Positions 32,254 to 42,423 are shown, counted from the stretch's first letter. The stretch: 64,000 nt of DNA from Actinoplanes lutulentus (GCF_003259845.1 NZ_QLMJ01000019.1:165865-229864), one strand, 5' to 3'. Notes: generated by a model not told the origin, from the letters alone. Numbers and translations: made by a program.

Positions 32254-34809
32254 ATGGGCGGCGTGGAACTGATCGGCCGGGCACGGGAGCTGGCCGACCT
32301 CACCGCGGCCGTCGGCGCCGCCGGGCACGGGCCGGCGTCGTTGCTGCTCCGCGGCGCGGCCGGCGTGGGAAAGACCGCACTGCTGGAGGCGGCAGCGGAC
32401 GACGCGCGCCACCGCGGTTACCTGGTCCGGCACGTCACGACGTCCGCACCACAGCCGTACGCACTGCTGTGCCAGATCCTAAAAGACGATAAATCCGACT
32501 TGCCGTTTCACCTACGCCAGCACCCGTCACAGCTCGACGAACCAGCGCTGGTAACCGCGTTGCTTCTCACCTTCGACCTGCTGACCAGGGACGGTCCAGC
32601 CTTGATCGTGGCCGACGACATCCACCGCTGCGACGAGGCGTCGACCCGAGCCCTCGCCACCGCGCTGAGCAACACCTCCACCGAGCGGATCGCCATCCTG
32701 CTCGCGGCCCGCGACAACACCCCGCCGATCCCGGGCATACCGCGATACGACATCGGCCCGCTCCCCGAGGAAGCAGCGGCCCGCCTGCTCGACACCCTGA
32801 CGCGGCCAGCCGGGCGCCAGAACCGTGCCGAGATCCTGCGCAGGGCAGAGGGCAACCCGCTCTCACTCCGGATATTGACCGGCGAACAGCTGCCCCCGGA
32901 GTTCCCGGACGCGATCCGCGCACTGCCTCCGGCCACCCGCTGGCTGTTGCTGCACGCGGCTCTGGCCGGCGACCCCGAGCACATCGGCACCCTGACCCGG
33001 GCCGCCGGCATGTCCCTGGACCTGCGTCACTGGGCGCCGGCCGAGCAGGCCGGGCTGATCGCCGTACGCGACGGGCAATCCCACTTCCGGCACCCGCTGT
33101 ACCGGGCCGCCTGCACCGTCGTCGAGACCCCGGGCGACGTGGCACGGGCGCACCGCAACCTGGCGGCCGCGACCGACGACCCGTACCACCGGGCCCGGCA
33201 CCTGGCCGAGGGCAACCCGGGCCGCGACGAGGAAGTGGCCGCCGCCCTGGAAACGGCCGCCGCCGGCTCCCTGGCCCGCAGCGATTACCTGGCCGCCGCC
33301 GGGGCGTTGCAGTCCGCTGCCGAGCGCAGCGGCGACGACGAGGCGGCCGCCCGGCGATATGCCCGAGCCGTCTTCGCCGCCCACCGCAGCGGCGATCCGG
33401 AGTGGACGATCCGGCTCTACGAGAAATCCGTCGCCCTGACCACCGATCCGGACGTGACCGGCATGGCCGCCACCGGCGCCGGTTTCGCGCTGGTCCACCT
33501 GTGCCGGCCGTGGCAGGCCTTCGACATAGCCGCCCAGGCCGCCCGCGGCAGCGCCCGCACGAACCAGATCGCCCTGGCCGCGGCCGCGGCGGCTCTGCAC
33601 TCCGGCGATCCCGCTCACCGCGAGCAGCTGCCGAGCCTGCTGCCGGCCGACACCAGGCCCGAGGACCAGCTCACCCGGGACGCCATCCTCGCGATCGCCG
33701 ACCCGGCCACCTTCACGGCCCGCCCGATCACCGATCGGAGCACCACACCGGGGATCACCCGCACGCTGCTCACCGGCACGATCGCGTTCCTGATCGACGA
33801 CTCCGCGAAAGCGGCCGCCGAGCTCCGCTCACTCTGGGACATGGGTACGCAGTACGGCGCTCACGGCGCCGTCCTCGGTTCGTTCCCCCTGCTGATCATC
33901 GCGCTGATCGACGCCGGAAAATGGGCCGAGGCCGACCGCCTGATGACCGACGCCGAGCAGTCCGCCGAGATCCGCGTCCCGGTCCTGGGTTCGGTCCTGC
34001 CGGCCCTCCGGTCCGTCCTTCACTCACTGCGCCACGTGGGTACGCCCACCGAGGCCCCGAACGATCCGCCGAACACCACACTGCTCGGCAACATCCAGCA
34101 GCGGGCGTCCGCACTCACCGCCCTGTCCGCCGGCGACTACCCGCTGGCCTACCAGCGTTTCCGCGCCCTGTGGGACACCGACGGCACGCCCCGGCACTAC
34201 GTCCTCGCCCCCCGCAGCCTGCCGCAGCTCGCCCTGACCGCCGCGATCACCGGCAACCGCGCCGACGCCGTGACAGTCCTGCGGCTCGCCGAATCGTCCG
34301 CGGGGACCACCACCAGCCGGATGACCATGCTCCTGGCCCACGCCGAAGCCCTGCTCGACGAGACCGACGGCGCCGAGGACCACTTCCAGCGCGCCCTCGC
34401 CGACCCGCAGCGCGCCTTGCAATGGCCTCTTGAGTACGCCGAAGCCCAGCTCAACCTCGGTCTCTGGCTGCGCGGCCGGCGGCGCCTGCACGACGCCCGC
34501 CCGCATCTGCTCTCGGCCCGGGACACGTTCCTGCGGCTCGGCGCCGAGGGCCACGCCGAGCAGGCCCGCCGCGGTCTGCCGGTCGGCCTGCGCGCCGCCG
34601 GCGAGCCGGAACCCGAGGCGGACGCGTTCGCCGCCCTCACCGCACAGAAGCAGATGATCGCCCGGATGGCCGCCGCCGGGATGAGCAACCGGCAGATCGC
34701 CGAGAAGCTGTTCCTCTCACCCCGCACGGTCGGCTCCCACCTGTACCGGATCTACGCGGAACTGGGCGTCGGCAGCCGCCATCAGCTCCGCACCCTGATC
34801 GAAAGTTGA
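32254..34809 (+). CDS. LAL-type LuxR regulator (first of two)
   Basis: An 851-residue STAND regulator. The N-terminal ATPase has Walker A GAAGVGKTALLEA (about 32-44) and Walker B LIVADDIHRCD. A long tetratricopeptide-like helical region fills the middle. The C-terminus has the LuxR helix-turn-helix AAAGMSNRQIAEKLFLSPRT. LAL proteins respond to a ligand or inducer and activate nearby operons. I start at ATG 32254, with GGAG upstream. Only 3 bp separate it from the next LAL gene, so the two are co-expressed. Confidence 0.88.
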   Translation: MGGVELIGRARELADLTAAVGAAGHGPASLLLRGAAGVGKTALLEAAADDARHRGYLVRHVTTSAPQPYALLCQILKDDKSDLPFHLRQHPSQLDEPALVTALLLTFDLLTRDGPALIVADDIHRCDEASTRALATALSNTSTERIAILLAARDNTPPIPGIPRYDIGPLPEEAAARLLDTLTRPAGRQNRAEILRRAEGNPLSLRILTGEQLPPEFPDAIRALPPATRWLLLHAALAGDPEHIGTLTRAAGMSLDLRHWAPAEQAGLIAVRDGQSHFRHPLYRAACTVVETPGDVARAHRNLAAATDDPYHRARHLAEGNPGRDEEVAAALETAAAGSLARSDYLAAAGALQSAAERSGDDEAAARRYARAVFAAHRSGDPEWTIRLYEKSVALTTDPDVTGMAATGAGFALVHLCRPWQAFDIAAQAARGSARTNQIALAAAAAALHSGDPAHREQLPSLLPADTRPEDQLTRDAILAIADPATFTARPITDRSTTPGITRTLLTGTIAFLIDDSAKAAAELRSLWDMGTQYGAHGAVLGSFPLLIIALIDAGKWAEADRLMTDAEQSAEIRVPVLGSVLPALRSVLHSLRHVGTPTEAPNDPPNTTLLGNIQQRASALTALSAGDYPLAYQRFRALWDTDGTPRHYVLAPRSLPQLALTAAITGNRADAVTVLRLAESSAGTTTSRMTMLLAHAEALLDETDGAEDHFQRALADPQRALQWPLEYAEAQLNLGLWLRGRRRLHDARPHLLSARDTFLRLGAEGHAEQARRGLPVGLRAAGEPEPEADAFAALTAQKQMIARMAAAGMSNRQIAEKLFLSPRTVGSHLYRIYAELGVGSRHQLRTLIES

Positions 34810-34812
34810 CGG

Positions 34813-37482
34813 ATGCCGTTCTCACTGCTGATCGGCCGGGATGCCGAGCTGTCCCGGATCAGCCACCTCACGGGCTCGCTCTTCCTCTCCGGCCCTCGCG
34901 GTGCGGGTAAGTCCGCGCTGCTCGCCGCGGCGGCCGCCGCCGCGCGTGACGCCGGCCGGCGGGTCCTCGTGCTGCGCGGCGGTCCCGGTCCGTGGCCGCT
35001 GCGGCAGCTGCTGCTCGGCATCCGCCACGACCTCGCCGGCCTGCCGGCCCGGACGAGCGGTCCGGCGCTCGCCTTCCTCGGCCTGGAAACAGGCCCGAAC
35101 ACGGACCTGGAAAAGGACCTGTCACCACCGGACCCCGGCGATCTGCCGGCCGTGGTCCGCGCGGCGTTGACCGCGGTAGCCGCGAAGACGCCGATCCTGA
35201 TCGTCGCCGACGACGTGCACGACCTCGGCGAGGACGCCCTGGCCACCCTCGCGGCCCTGGCCGCCCAGCCGGAAGGCTCGAACGTCGCCGTCCTGGCCGC
35301 CGGCCGAACCCCGCCGCCGGACGCCCTGGCCGCGCTGCCGCTGCTCACCCTGCCCCCACTCGGCCCGGAGGACGCGGCCCGGCTGCTCGACGAACGCGAC
35401 CGCTCCCCCTCGGCCCGCGACCGGGCCACGATCCTGCACCGGTCCGCCGGCAATCCGGCCGCGCTCATCGAGTTCGGCAGCACCGCGTCCCCGGCGGGCG
35501 GCCTGCTCGCCGAGTTCACCGATGCCCTGGCCGGGCTACCGACCCCGGTACGCACCCTGCTCCTCTACGCCGCCGCGGCCGGCTTCCCCACCGACGCTCC
35601 CCGTCTGGCCCGGGCAGCCGCGAACAGCACCTCGCCACAGCCGAGTCCCGCGAGTCACGCTGCCGGGGACGGTGACGCCGCGCAGACCGACTGGGCACCC
35701 GCCGAGCATGCCGGTCTCATCACCCGCTCCGGCACGCTGATCCGTTTCACTCACCCGCTGGCCGCCGAAGCCGCCTACCGCTACGCCTCCGCGCACCTGC
35801 GACGCCGCGTCCACCACGATCTCGCCGCGGCCTTCACCGACCGCCCCGAACACCAGGCGATCCAGCTCGCCGCCACCGGCTCCGGCCCGGACGAACAGGT
35901 CGCCACCGCCCTCGAAGAGGCCGCCGCGATCTTCCGCCGGCACGGGCAGCGCTACGAGGCCACCGCCGCGATGCAGCAGTCCGCCGACCGTTCCCCGTCA
36001 CCACAGGCCGCGGCCCGGCGCCTCACCCAGGCCGTCGCCGACGCCCGCGACCTGCGCGACACCGCATGGACGGCCGAACTGCACGCCCAGGTCTGGCGGC
36101 TCACCGACGATCCGGACGTGCTCGCCGCCGCGGCCCGGCCGGCTGCCATGGCGATGCACTGGGCCGGCCGGCCACACGAGGCGTACGGAATCATCATGGC
36201 CGCGCTGCGTGCGGGCCCGCCGGCGAACCCGGCCGATGTCGCGCGTCTCGCCGTGATCGCCGCTCAGATCGCGTGGGTCACCTGTGACGAGGAGCATCGG
36301 CGTGGCCTCGTCCAGCTGCTGGCGGTGGCCGGAGACGAGCCGGATCGGGCCATCGCCGCGTACGCCCAGCAGGTGATCGACCCGGCCGGGCACACCGCGC
36401 GGGATCTGCTCGGCACGGCCGTCGTGCCGGCGCCGGGCACCACGCTGACCTCGGCCGACCGGCAGCGGCTCGCTCTGCTCGGCGCGATCGCCGTGCTGGA
36501 GGATCAGGTCACGCTGGCGGCCGGGTTGCTGCGCAGTTCGTTCGCCGACGATCCGGCCGCGTCGCCGGGCTTCGGGACGCTGCCGTCGCTGATCAGCGCG
36601 ATGATCGACGCCGGCGAGTGGGAGGCGGCCGACTGGTACGCCGAACCCCGCCAGGCCGTCGGACTGCCGGCCATGCGGGTCACCCTGGCCGCGCTGCGGG
36701 CTCTGCTGCACGCTCTGCGCGGCGACAGTGAGGCGGCGCTGACGATGGCCCGGGAGACCTGGGAACGGCTCGACATCCAGGCCAACCGGGCCTCGCACGT
36801 GCGGCTGCTGCGCGCCGCCGGATTGGCCTCGGCGGACGGCGGCGACCAGGAGAACGGCTACCGATACCTGCGGTCGATGTTCGATGTGGACGGGCGGCCG
36901 CTGCACCCGTATCTGTCGTCGCGCGGTGTGGCCGAGCTGGCCGTCACCGCGGTCCGTTGCGGGCAGCAGGCCGACGCCCGCACGGTGGTGGCGCGGGTCC
37001 GTGAGGCGGCCGGCGCCGAGCCGAGCGCCCGGATGACGATCCTGCTCGATCTCAGCGAAGCAGTGCTGTCCGAAAATGACAGTGAGGAACTGTTCAAAAA
37101 AGCCACCGCCAACAGCGAATATCCCTACGAGCACGCGCTCGCACATCTGCACTACGGCTTCTGGCTCCGCCGGCACCGAAGCCCGCGGGAGGCTCGGGTC
37201 GTTCTCGCGTACGCGGGAAAGGTCTTTGCCGAACTAGGCGCGAGAGGCGCCGCCGAGCTTGCCGCCCGGGAGATCGCGGTGGGCGCGACCTCGATGAACG
37301 ACGGCCCGGCGGCGCTGACGCCGCAGGAGAAGCAGGTGGCCGCGCTGGCCGCGCAGGGGTTGAGCAACCGCGCGATCGCCGAGCAGCTGTTCATCTCGGC
37401 GCGGACCGTCGGCACCCACCTGTCCCGGGTCTACCGCAAGACCGGAATCAGTCGTCGGCACCAGCTCGGAAACCTGTCGTGA
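34813..37482 (+). CDS. LAL-type LuxR regulator (second of two)
   Basis: An 889-residue LAL regulator. Walker A is SGPRGAGKSALLAAA; Walker B region is ILIVADDVHDLGE. The middle is helical and repetitive; the C-terminus has AAQGLSNRAIAEQLFISART, a LuxR helix-turn-helix. It is tandem with the previous one and probably a duplication that has diverged. Its 3' end overlaps the convergent alpha/beta hydrolase gene by 35 bp. Targets are not visible. Confidence 0.88.
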   Translation: MPFSLLIGRDAELSRISHLTGSLFLSGPRGAGKSALLAAAAAAARDAGRRVLVLRGGPGPWPLRQLLLGIRHDLAGLPARTSGPALAFLGLETGPNTDLEKDLSPPDPGDLPAVVRAALTAVAAKTPILIVADDVHDLGEDALATLAALAAQPEGSNVAVLAAGRTPPPDALAALPLLTLPPLGPEDAARLLDERDRSPSARDRATILHRSAGNPAALIEFGSTASPAGGLLAEFTDALAGLPTPVRTLLLYAAAAGFPTDAPRLARAAANSTSPQPSPASHAAGDGDAAQTDWAPAEHAGLITRSGTLIRFTHPLAAEAAYRYASAHLRRRVHHDLAAAFTDRPEHQAIQLAATGSGPDEQVATALEEAAAIFRRHGQRYEATAAMQQSADRSPSPQAAARRLTQAVADARDLRDTAWTAELHAQVWRLTDDPDVLAAAARPAAMAMHWAGRPHEAYGIIMAALRAGPPANPADVARLAVIAAQIAWVTCDEEHRRGLVQLLAVAGDEPDRAIAAYAQQVIDPAGHTARDLLGTAVVPAPGTTLTSADRQRLALLGAIAVLEDQVTLAAGLLRSSFADDPAASPGFGTLPSLISAMIDAGEWEAADWYAEPRQAVGLPAMRVTLAALRALLHALRGDSEAALTMARETWERLDIQANRASHVRLLRAAGLASADGGDQENGYRYLRSMFDVDGRPLHPYLSSRGVAELAVTAVRCGQQADARTVVARVREAAGAEPSARMTILLDLSEAVLSENDSEELFKKATANSEYPYEHALAHLHYGFWLRRHRSPREARVVLAYAGKVFAELGARGAAELAAREIAVGATSMNDGPAALTPQEKQVAALAAQGLSNRAIAEQLFISARTVGTHLSRVYRKTGISRRHQLGNLS

Positions 37483-38185
37483 CCGAAAGCGCCTCACGGA
37501 TGATGTCCGCGACCTCCTTCGGGTGCGAGAGCATCACCAGGTGCGAGGAGTCGATCTCGGTGACCTTCGCGCCGGCGCGCTGGTAACCGAAGCGCTCGAC
37601 GTCCGGGTTGATGGTGTGATCCGAACTGGACACGACGCCCCAGGACGGCTTGGTCTTCCAGGCCGCGAACGGAGCCGGCTCACCGAAGGCGAACGCGGCG
37701 AGCGGACGCTGCGACACCGCGAGCACGCGGGCCAGCTCCGGGTCGACGTCGTGGGCGAAAACGGACGGGAACTTCGCGATGTCGACCGACACGTCAGTGC
37801 CGTCTTCCTCGCCCGGTACCGGGAACTTCGTGTAGACCAGCGCCGCCGCCAGGTCCGAGTCGGGGAAGCCGCCCTGCAGCTCACCGAGGCTCTCACCCTG
37901 GGCGAGGGCATAACCGGACAGGTAGACGAGGCCGGCCACGTTCTCCTCGGCACCGGCCACGGTGATCACCGCGCCGCCGTAGGAGTGTCCGACGAGCAGG
38001 ACCGGGCCGTCGATCTGCCGGACCACCGAGGAGATGTAGGCGGCGTCACCGGTCAGGCTGCGGTTCGGCACGGCCGGGGCGACGACCTTGACGCCGCTGT
38101 CGAGCAGTTCCGGGATGAGCTTCGCGTAGCTGGACGCGTCGGCGAACGCGCCGTGCACGAGCACGACGGTGGGAGTGGTCGACAT
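37448..38185 (-). CDS. Alpha/beta hydrolase (esterase-like)
   Basis: A 245-residue hydrolase, MSTTPTVVLVHGAFADASSY, with nucleophile GHSYGG and a late histidine in DSSHLVMLSHP. Members include salicylate-esterase-like and epoxide hydrolase-like proteins; the substrate is not evident. GGAGG lies just upstream of ATG 38185. It is divergent from the MscS channel gene, with about 130 bp between the starts. Confidence 0.83.
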   Translation of the reverse strand: MSTTPTVVLVHGAFADASSYAKLIPELLDSGVKVVAPAVPNRSLTGDAAYISSVVRQIDGPVLLVGHSYGGAVITVAGAEENVAGLVYLSGYALAQGESLGELQGGFPDSDLAAALVYTKFPVPGEEDGTDVSVDIAKFPSVFAHDVDPELARVLAVSQRPLAAFAFGEPAPFAAWKTKPSWGVVSSSDHTINPDVERFGYQRAGAKVTEIDSSHLVMLSHPKEVADIIREALSVTTGFRAGADD

Positions 38186-38314
38186 GGGATTTTCCTCCGG
38201 TTTATCGTTCCTGTGCTTCTGATCCTGCTCCGCCGCGACCGCGCCGTCGTCCGTCAGTCGACTGCTCGTTACTCTCTCTTCCGCAAGATCCAATGCTGTG
38301 GAGGAGCCGGCACG

Positions 38315-39022
38315 ATGTGGCGCAAGCGGCTGATCGACGAGCACATTCGTCCCGATTTCCGCCGGGCGGTGATATTCGGCCTGGGCGCGCTGGTCGCGCT
38401 CATCTTCGGTACGCAGACCGGCACGCTGACGATCCGATACGGATGCGCGCTGCTGGTGGCACTTTTCGGGGTGCTCGCGACCCGTTCGGCCGCCCGTGAG
38501 GTGCACCGCATCGCGGTGGCCCGGGCCGGCAACGAGGCCGGCACACCGCTGCGACTGCTGGTGCAGCTGGCCGGATACGTCCTGGTGATCAGCACGGTCT
38601 GCGACATGCTCGGTGTCGGCCTGGAACATCTGCTGGTCGGCGGCGCGGTCACCGGCATCATCGTCGGCCTGGCCGCCCAGCCGGTGCTCGGCAACCTCTT
38701 CGCCGGACTGGTCCTGCTCTTCGCCCGCCCCTATGTGCCCGGCCGCCGGATCCGGGTGATGTCGGGCGCGCTGAACGGCCCGCACGTCGGCGTGATCGTC
38801 TCGGCGGGGCTGCTCTACACCGTGCTGGACACCGACGACGGGCCGCTGAACATCCCGAACTCGCAGCTCATGGCGTCAGCGGTAGGCCCGTTCGACGGAG
38901 AATGGCCCCCACCGGAGACCTCCCCTTCCGCCCCCTCACCTCATCAAGCCGGCGAAGACCTCGCCGTCGTCGTCGCCGGCGCTGCGAGCACCCGCCGCTC
39001 TCAGGACCAGGACGGTGTGTGA
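38315..39022 (+). CDS. Small MscS-family mechanosensitive channel
   Basis: A 235-residue membrane protein. Three hydrophobic helices occur in the first 110 residues; the pore-lining helix follows as GAVTGIIVGLAAQPVLGNLF. A short beta domain, PGRRIRV then IPNSQLMASAVG, is present, but the large cytosolic cage domain is absent, as in small actinobacterial MscS homologues. It should protect against osmotic down-shock. Start at ATG 38315 with GGAGGAG upstream. The upstream open extension is non-coding. Confidence 0.82.
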   Translation: MWRKRLIDEHIRPDFRRAVIFGLGALVALIFGTQTGTLTIRYGCALLVALFGVLATRSAAREVHRIAVARAGNEAGTPLRLLVQLAGYVLVISTVCDMLGVGLEHLLVGGAVTGIIVGLAAQPVLGNLFAGLVLLFARPYVPGRRIRVMSGALNGPHVGVIVSAGLLYTVLDTDDGPLNIPNSQLMASAVGPFDGEWPPPETSPSAPSPHQAGEDLAVVVAGAASTRRSQDQDGV

Positions 39023-39033
39023 GGGTCATGGTC

Positions 39034-39693
39034 ATGTTCCAAGCTGTGCTCTTCGACTGTGACGGTGTCCTCGTCGACTCCGAGCGGATCACCAACCGTG
39101 TGCTCCGCGCGATGCTCCGCGACCTGGGCTGGGAGCTCACCGAAGCGGAGGGCTTCACGCTTTTCGTCGGCCGCTCCCTCATCGACGAAGCGGGTGTGAT
39201 CGCCGCCAACACCGGGTTCGTCGTGACCGACGAGTGGATCGGCGAGTTCCGCCGCCGCCGCAACGAGGCCCTCGCCCTCGACCTGGAGGCGATCCCCGGT
39301 GCGGTGTCCGCCGTCCACGAGATCAGCCGGATCTTCGACGGCAAGGTGGCCTGCGCGAGCGGCGCCGACCGCCCCAAGATCGACCTTCAGCTGACCAAGG
39401 TGGGCCTGGCCGACGCGTTCGCCGGCAAGATCTTCAGTGGCATGGAGATGCCGCGCAGCAAGCCGGCCCCCGACGTCTACCTGGCTGCCGCGGCCGCCCT
39501 CGGCGTCGACCCGGCACGCACGGCCGTCATCGAGGACACCCCCGCGGGCGTCCGCGCCGGGGTAGCCGCCGGCGCGACCGTGTACGGGTACTGCCCGCCC
39601 GACAGCCTCGCCCACCACGAGCCGCAGGCGCTGATCGCCGTCGGCGCCACCCACATCTTCACCAGCATGGCCGAGCTGCCGAAGCTGCTGTAG
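39034..39693 (+). CDS. HAD-family phosphatase / phosphoglycolate-type
   Basis: The 219-residue protein has HAD motif I VLFDCDGVLVDSE (nucleophile and acid-base aspartates), motif II CASGA, motif III with KP in SKPAPDVYL and motif IV VIEDTPAGVRAGVAAG. It belongs to the beta-phosphoglucomutase/phosphoglycolate phosphatase-like group; the sugar phosphate substrate is unknown. I start at ATG 39034 because GAGGG lies 8 bases upstream. It is 11 bp downstream of the MscS gene and may be cotranscribed. Confidence 0.87.
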   Translation: MFQAVLFDCDGVLVDSERITNRVLRAMLRDLGWELTEAEGFTLFVGRSLIDEAGVIAANTGFVVTDEWIGEFRRRRNEALALDLEAIPGAVSAVHEISRIFDGKVACASGADRPKIDLQLTKVGLADAFAGKIFSGMEMPRSKPAPDVYLAAAAALGVDPARTAVIEDTPAGVRAGVAAGATVYGYCPPDSLAHHEPQALIAVGATHIFTSMAELPKLL

Positions 39694-39714
39694 TCCTGCC
39701 CGGTCGATACAGGC

Positions 39715-41943
39715 CTAGGCTGCCGCGTCGAGCTCGGCCAAGGTCCGCCGGGCCAGCTCCTCGTTGTTCCGGAACGACCCCGCGGCGAGCAGCTCGACGG
39801 CCCGCGTCAGGTCCGGCCGGGCCAGCTCGGCCGGGCCGAGTGCGGCCCGCGCCCGGCCCATCGTGAGGTGCAGTTCACCCAGGTACCCGGCGTACCCGAA
39901 CTCGGCGGCCATCGGCAGCGCCTGCTCGGCCTCGCGCAGCGCCTCCGCCCAGCGGCCGGCATCGGCCAGGGCGCGGGCGCCGATCGCGTACGCACAGGTC
40001 CGGGCACTCAGAGCGGGCCGTGGCGCGACCGGCCGCGCCTCGATCTCGCGCAGCGCGGCCGCCGCCTCGGCGATCGCCTCGTCGTGCCGCCCCATCACGC
40101 TGAGCAGCATCGCTATCCCGGGACGCAGCTGAACGTACGCATCATGGTCGTCGATCGAATCGGCAAGCCGGCACGCCTCCCGGTACGCGTCCAGAGCCCG
40201 GGGATACTGACCGTCGTTGCGCCAGGCGTCCCCGGCGTACCGCAGAGCCCAGCCCTGCTCCTTCACGTCGCCGAGATCGCCGGCGATCCGGTGGCCCTCC
40301 ATCGCGATGTCGCCGCCGAGGTCGGGCCGGCGCAGGCAGTGGGTGGCCGCCCAGGACAGATAGTTGATGTGGGTGACCTCCTGATGCCGGTCCGGCAGGT
40401 GCGCCGCGGCGGCCCGGGACAGGCTGTACACCTCGAACCAGTGCGCGTGCCGCACGGTCCGGTCGGAGTACCAGTGCATCGCCTCGGCCACGTCGACGAC
40501 CAGCTGGTGCCGGCCGTCAGCGGCGACGATCCGCAGCGCGCCGATCCAGTTGCCGGTCTCGTCGCGCAGCCAGTCACCGGCCTCGTCCAGGGTGGCGAGC
40601 GGGATCAGACCGGTCCAGCCTTCGGGCAGACTTCCGTACGCCGGCTCGAACCACCGCCCCGCCACGATCGCCGTCTCCAGCAACCAGTCGACCATGCTCT
40701 TCGCGGTGGCCACCCGGATCCCGGCCGCTTCCTCGGTGCGCAGCCGCTGCTCGGCGAAGAGCCGGATGAGGTCGTGAAAACGGTACCGGTCGAACCCTTC
40801 CGTCTGCAGAAGCCCCAGCTCGACAAGCTCATCCAGCCCGTCGACAACGTCGCTTTCTCCGGTGAGCACCGCTGCGATCGGCGGCGCGAAGTCCACCCCC
40901 GGCACATGCGCGAGCCGCCGGAACAACGCCCGGGCGCCATTCGACAGCTGAGCGTGCGACAACGCGAACGCCGCCGCCACCCCGAGATCCCCGGCCTCCA
41001 GAACAGCGAGGCGCCGATCAGCGTCGGCAAGCCGTTCCTTCAAATGCTCAGCCGACCAGTTCGGCCGGGTGGCGAGCCGGGTTCCGGCGATCCGCAACGC
41101 CAGCGGAAGGTGCCCGCACAACCGCGCGACGGCATCAACAGCCTGCCCGGCCTCAGGCAACGCGGCCTGCTCGGCGATGCCACGCAACAAGGCAGCCGAC
41201 TCCCCCGGCGCCAGCGGTTCCAGAGCGATCCGCTGCACGCCTTCCAGCCCACCGAGCACCCGCCGGCTGGTGATCACCGTGAACCCGGAACCGTCCCCCG
41301 GCAGAATCGGCCGCAACTGCGCCTCATTACCCGCGTTGTCCAGCACCAGCAGACACCGCCGATCCCGCAGCACCGCCCGCAGCTGACTGGACCGTTCCTC
41401 ATCACTCTCCGCGATCCGCCGAGGACTGACCTCCATGGCCTTGAGCAGCCGCAACAGCGCCTCCCCCACCGCCATCGGCTCCGGATCCGTGCCGCGCAGA
41501 TCGAGATAGAAGCGCCCGTCCGGAAACTCCCCCGCCAACTCGTCAGCGATCCGCACGGCCAGCGACGTCTTGCCAAGCCCCGCCTGCCCATGCACCACCA
41601 CGACGGGCGCAGGCCCATCCGGCTCGCCGCCGGCCATCTGCCGCAAAAATTCCAATTCCTGGGTACGCCCGACGAAGTCCCCCACCAGCCTCGGAAGCTC
41701 GCAGGTCCGTGGCCGCCCCGCCCCACTGTTCCGCTGCCCCTGAGCGACCTCCCGCAGCATTCCCGCGTCAACCCCGAGCCCACCGGCAAGAGCGTTAAGA
41801 GTGCGCGTCTGAGGCGCCCGGCTGTGCCCCCGCTCCATGTCACTGATAGCCCGGGCACTGACCCCCGACAGCTCAGCAAGCTGCTCCATGGTCAGCCCAG
41901 CCCCCACCCGAGCCGCCCGCAGATAATCCCCGAACCCCGCCAC
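39715..41943 (-). CDS. XRE helix-turn-helix STAND regulator with TPR repeats
   Basis: A 742-residue protein starts with an XRE-type helix-turn-helix (MEQLAELSGVSARAISDMER), an NB-ARC STAND ATPase with Walker A VHGQAGLGKTSLAVRI and Walker B RCLLVLDNAGNE, and a C-terminal TPR-like region (about 500-742). This layout is like AfsR/SARP-related regulators, but there is no SARP transactivation domain. It probably binds DNA and switches states on a ligand. I chose GTG 41943, since further upstream the frame runs through the repeat locus. It is convergent with the HAD phosphatase gene. Confidence 0.85.
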   Translation of the reverse strand: MAGFGDYLRAARVGAGLTMEQLAELSGVSARAISDMERGHSRAPQTRTLNALAGGLGVDAGMLREVAQGQRNSGAGRPRTCELPRLVGDFVGRTQELEFLRQMAGGEPDGPAPVVVVHGQAGLGKTSLAVRIADELAGEFPDGRFYLDLRGTDPEPMAVGEALLRLLKAMEVSPRRIAESDEERSSQLRAVLRDRRCLLVLDNAGNEAQLRPILPGDGSGFTVITSRRVLGGLEGVQRIALEPLAPGESAALLRGIAEQAALPEAGQAVDAVARLCGHLPLALRIAGTRLATRPNWSAEHLKERLADADRRLAVLEAGDLGVAAAFALSHAQLSNGARALFRRLAHVPGVDFAPPIAAVLTGESDVVDGLDELVELGLLQTEGFDRYRFHDLIRLFAEQRLRTEEAAGIRVATAKSMVDWLLETAIVAGRWFEPAYGSLPEGWTGLIPLATLDEAGDWLRDETGNWIGALRIVAADGRHQLVVDVAEAMHWYSDRTVRHAHWFEVYSLSRAAAAHLPDRHQEVTHINYLSWAATHCLRRPDLGGDIAMEGHRIAGDLGDVKEQGWALRYAGDAWRNDGQYPRALDAYREACRLADSIDDHDAYVQLRPGIAMLLSVMGRHDEAIAEAAAALREIEARPVAPRPALSARTCAYAIGARALADAGRWAEALREAEQALPMAAEFGYAGYLGELHLTMGRARAALGPAELARPDLTRAVELLAAGSFRNNEELARRTLAELDAAA

Positions 41944-42052
41944 GTTCCCACCCCTGCCCGAGCAGGTAGCAGAACACATCCACCCCCATCCCCCACCCAA
42001 CCCACCACCCCAAGTGACCCCCACCCCACCCAAAGCTGGGGCAACGATGACT

Positions 42053-42091
42053 GTGTCGAGTTCAGGTGTGCTGCGCGCCCAAAGTCGACAC
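42053..42091 (+). repeat. 39-bp palindromic unit at locus 3
   Basis: It begins GTGTCGAGTT and ends AAGTCGACAC, exactly 39 bp. A 24-bp spacer starting GCACCGG follows and then a partial unit TGTCGACTTCGCC at about 42116, preserving the array period. Confidence 0.85.
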
Positions 42092-42157
42092 GCACCGGCG
42101 GGAGCGTTTGCGGCCTGTCGACTTCGCCTCCGCCGGCCGAGAACCGGGCCCGACCAC

Positions 42158-42313
42158 TGAGCAAGCCGAGCCCGTGAGCGAGCCGAGCCGCCGAGCGAGC
42201 CGAGCCGCGCCGCTGAGCGGACCGAGCCGCTGAGCGAGCCGAGCCGCGCCGCTGAGCGAGCCGAGCCGCGCCGCTGAGCGAGCCGAGCCGAGCCGCTGAG
42301 CGAGCCGAGCCGT
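42158..42313 (+). repeat. Degenerate tandem tract CTGAGCGAGCCGAGCCG
   Basis: About eight degenerate copies of an 18-23 bp unit based on CTGAGCGAGCCGAGCCG(CGC). In the minus strand it reads as low-complexity Ser/Arg/Leu, which is a by-product. It runs directly into the GTAGCTCAG arm. Confidence 0.75.
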
Positions 42314-42370
42314 AGCTCAGACATGGAATCGGGCCCTCATAAGGTGCCTGAACGACGGCCGAGGTCCGCA

Positions 42371-42423
42371 AGCCGTAGCTCAGCCATGTCATCGCGGCCT
42401 CATGACATGGCTGAGCTACGGCT
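42371..42423. repeat. Perfect 22-bp inverted repeat (GTAGCTCAG family)
   Basis: AGCCGTAGCTCAGCCATG plus TCAT pairs perfectly with its reverse complement after a 9-base loop. It belongs to the same family as 22954-23015, with compensating changes in both arms, which suggests that base pairing is maintained. Confidence 0.85.

Noticed and set aside
41944..42324. N-terminal extension of the XRE-STAND regulator through the repeat locus
   Set aside because: The extension is translated tandem repeat sequence; the helix-turn-helix begins right after GTG 41943.
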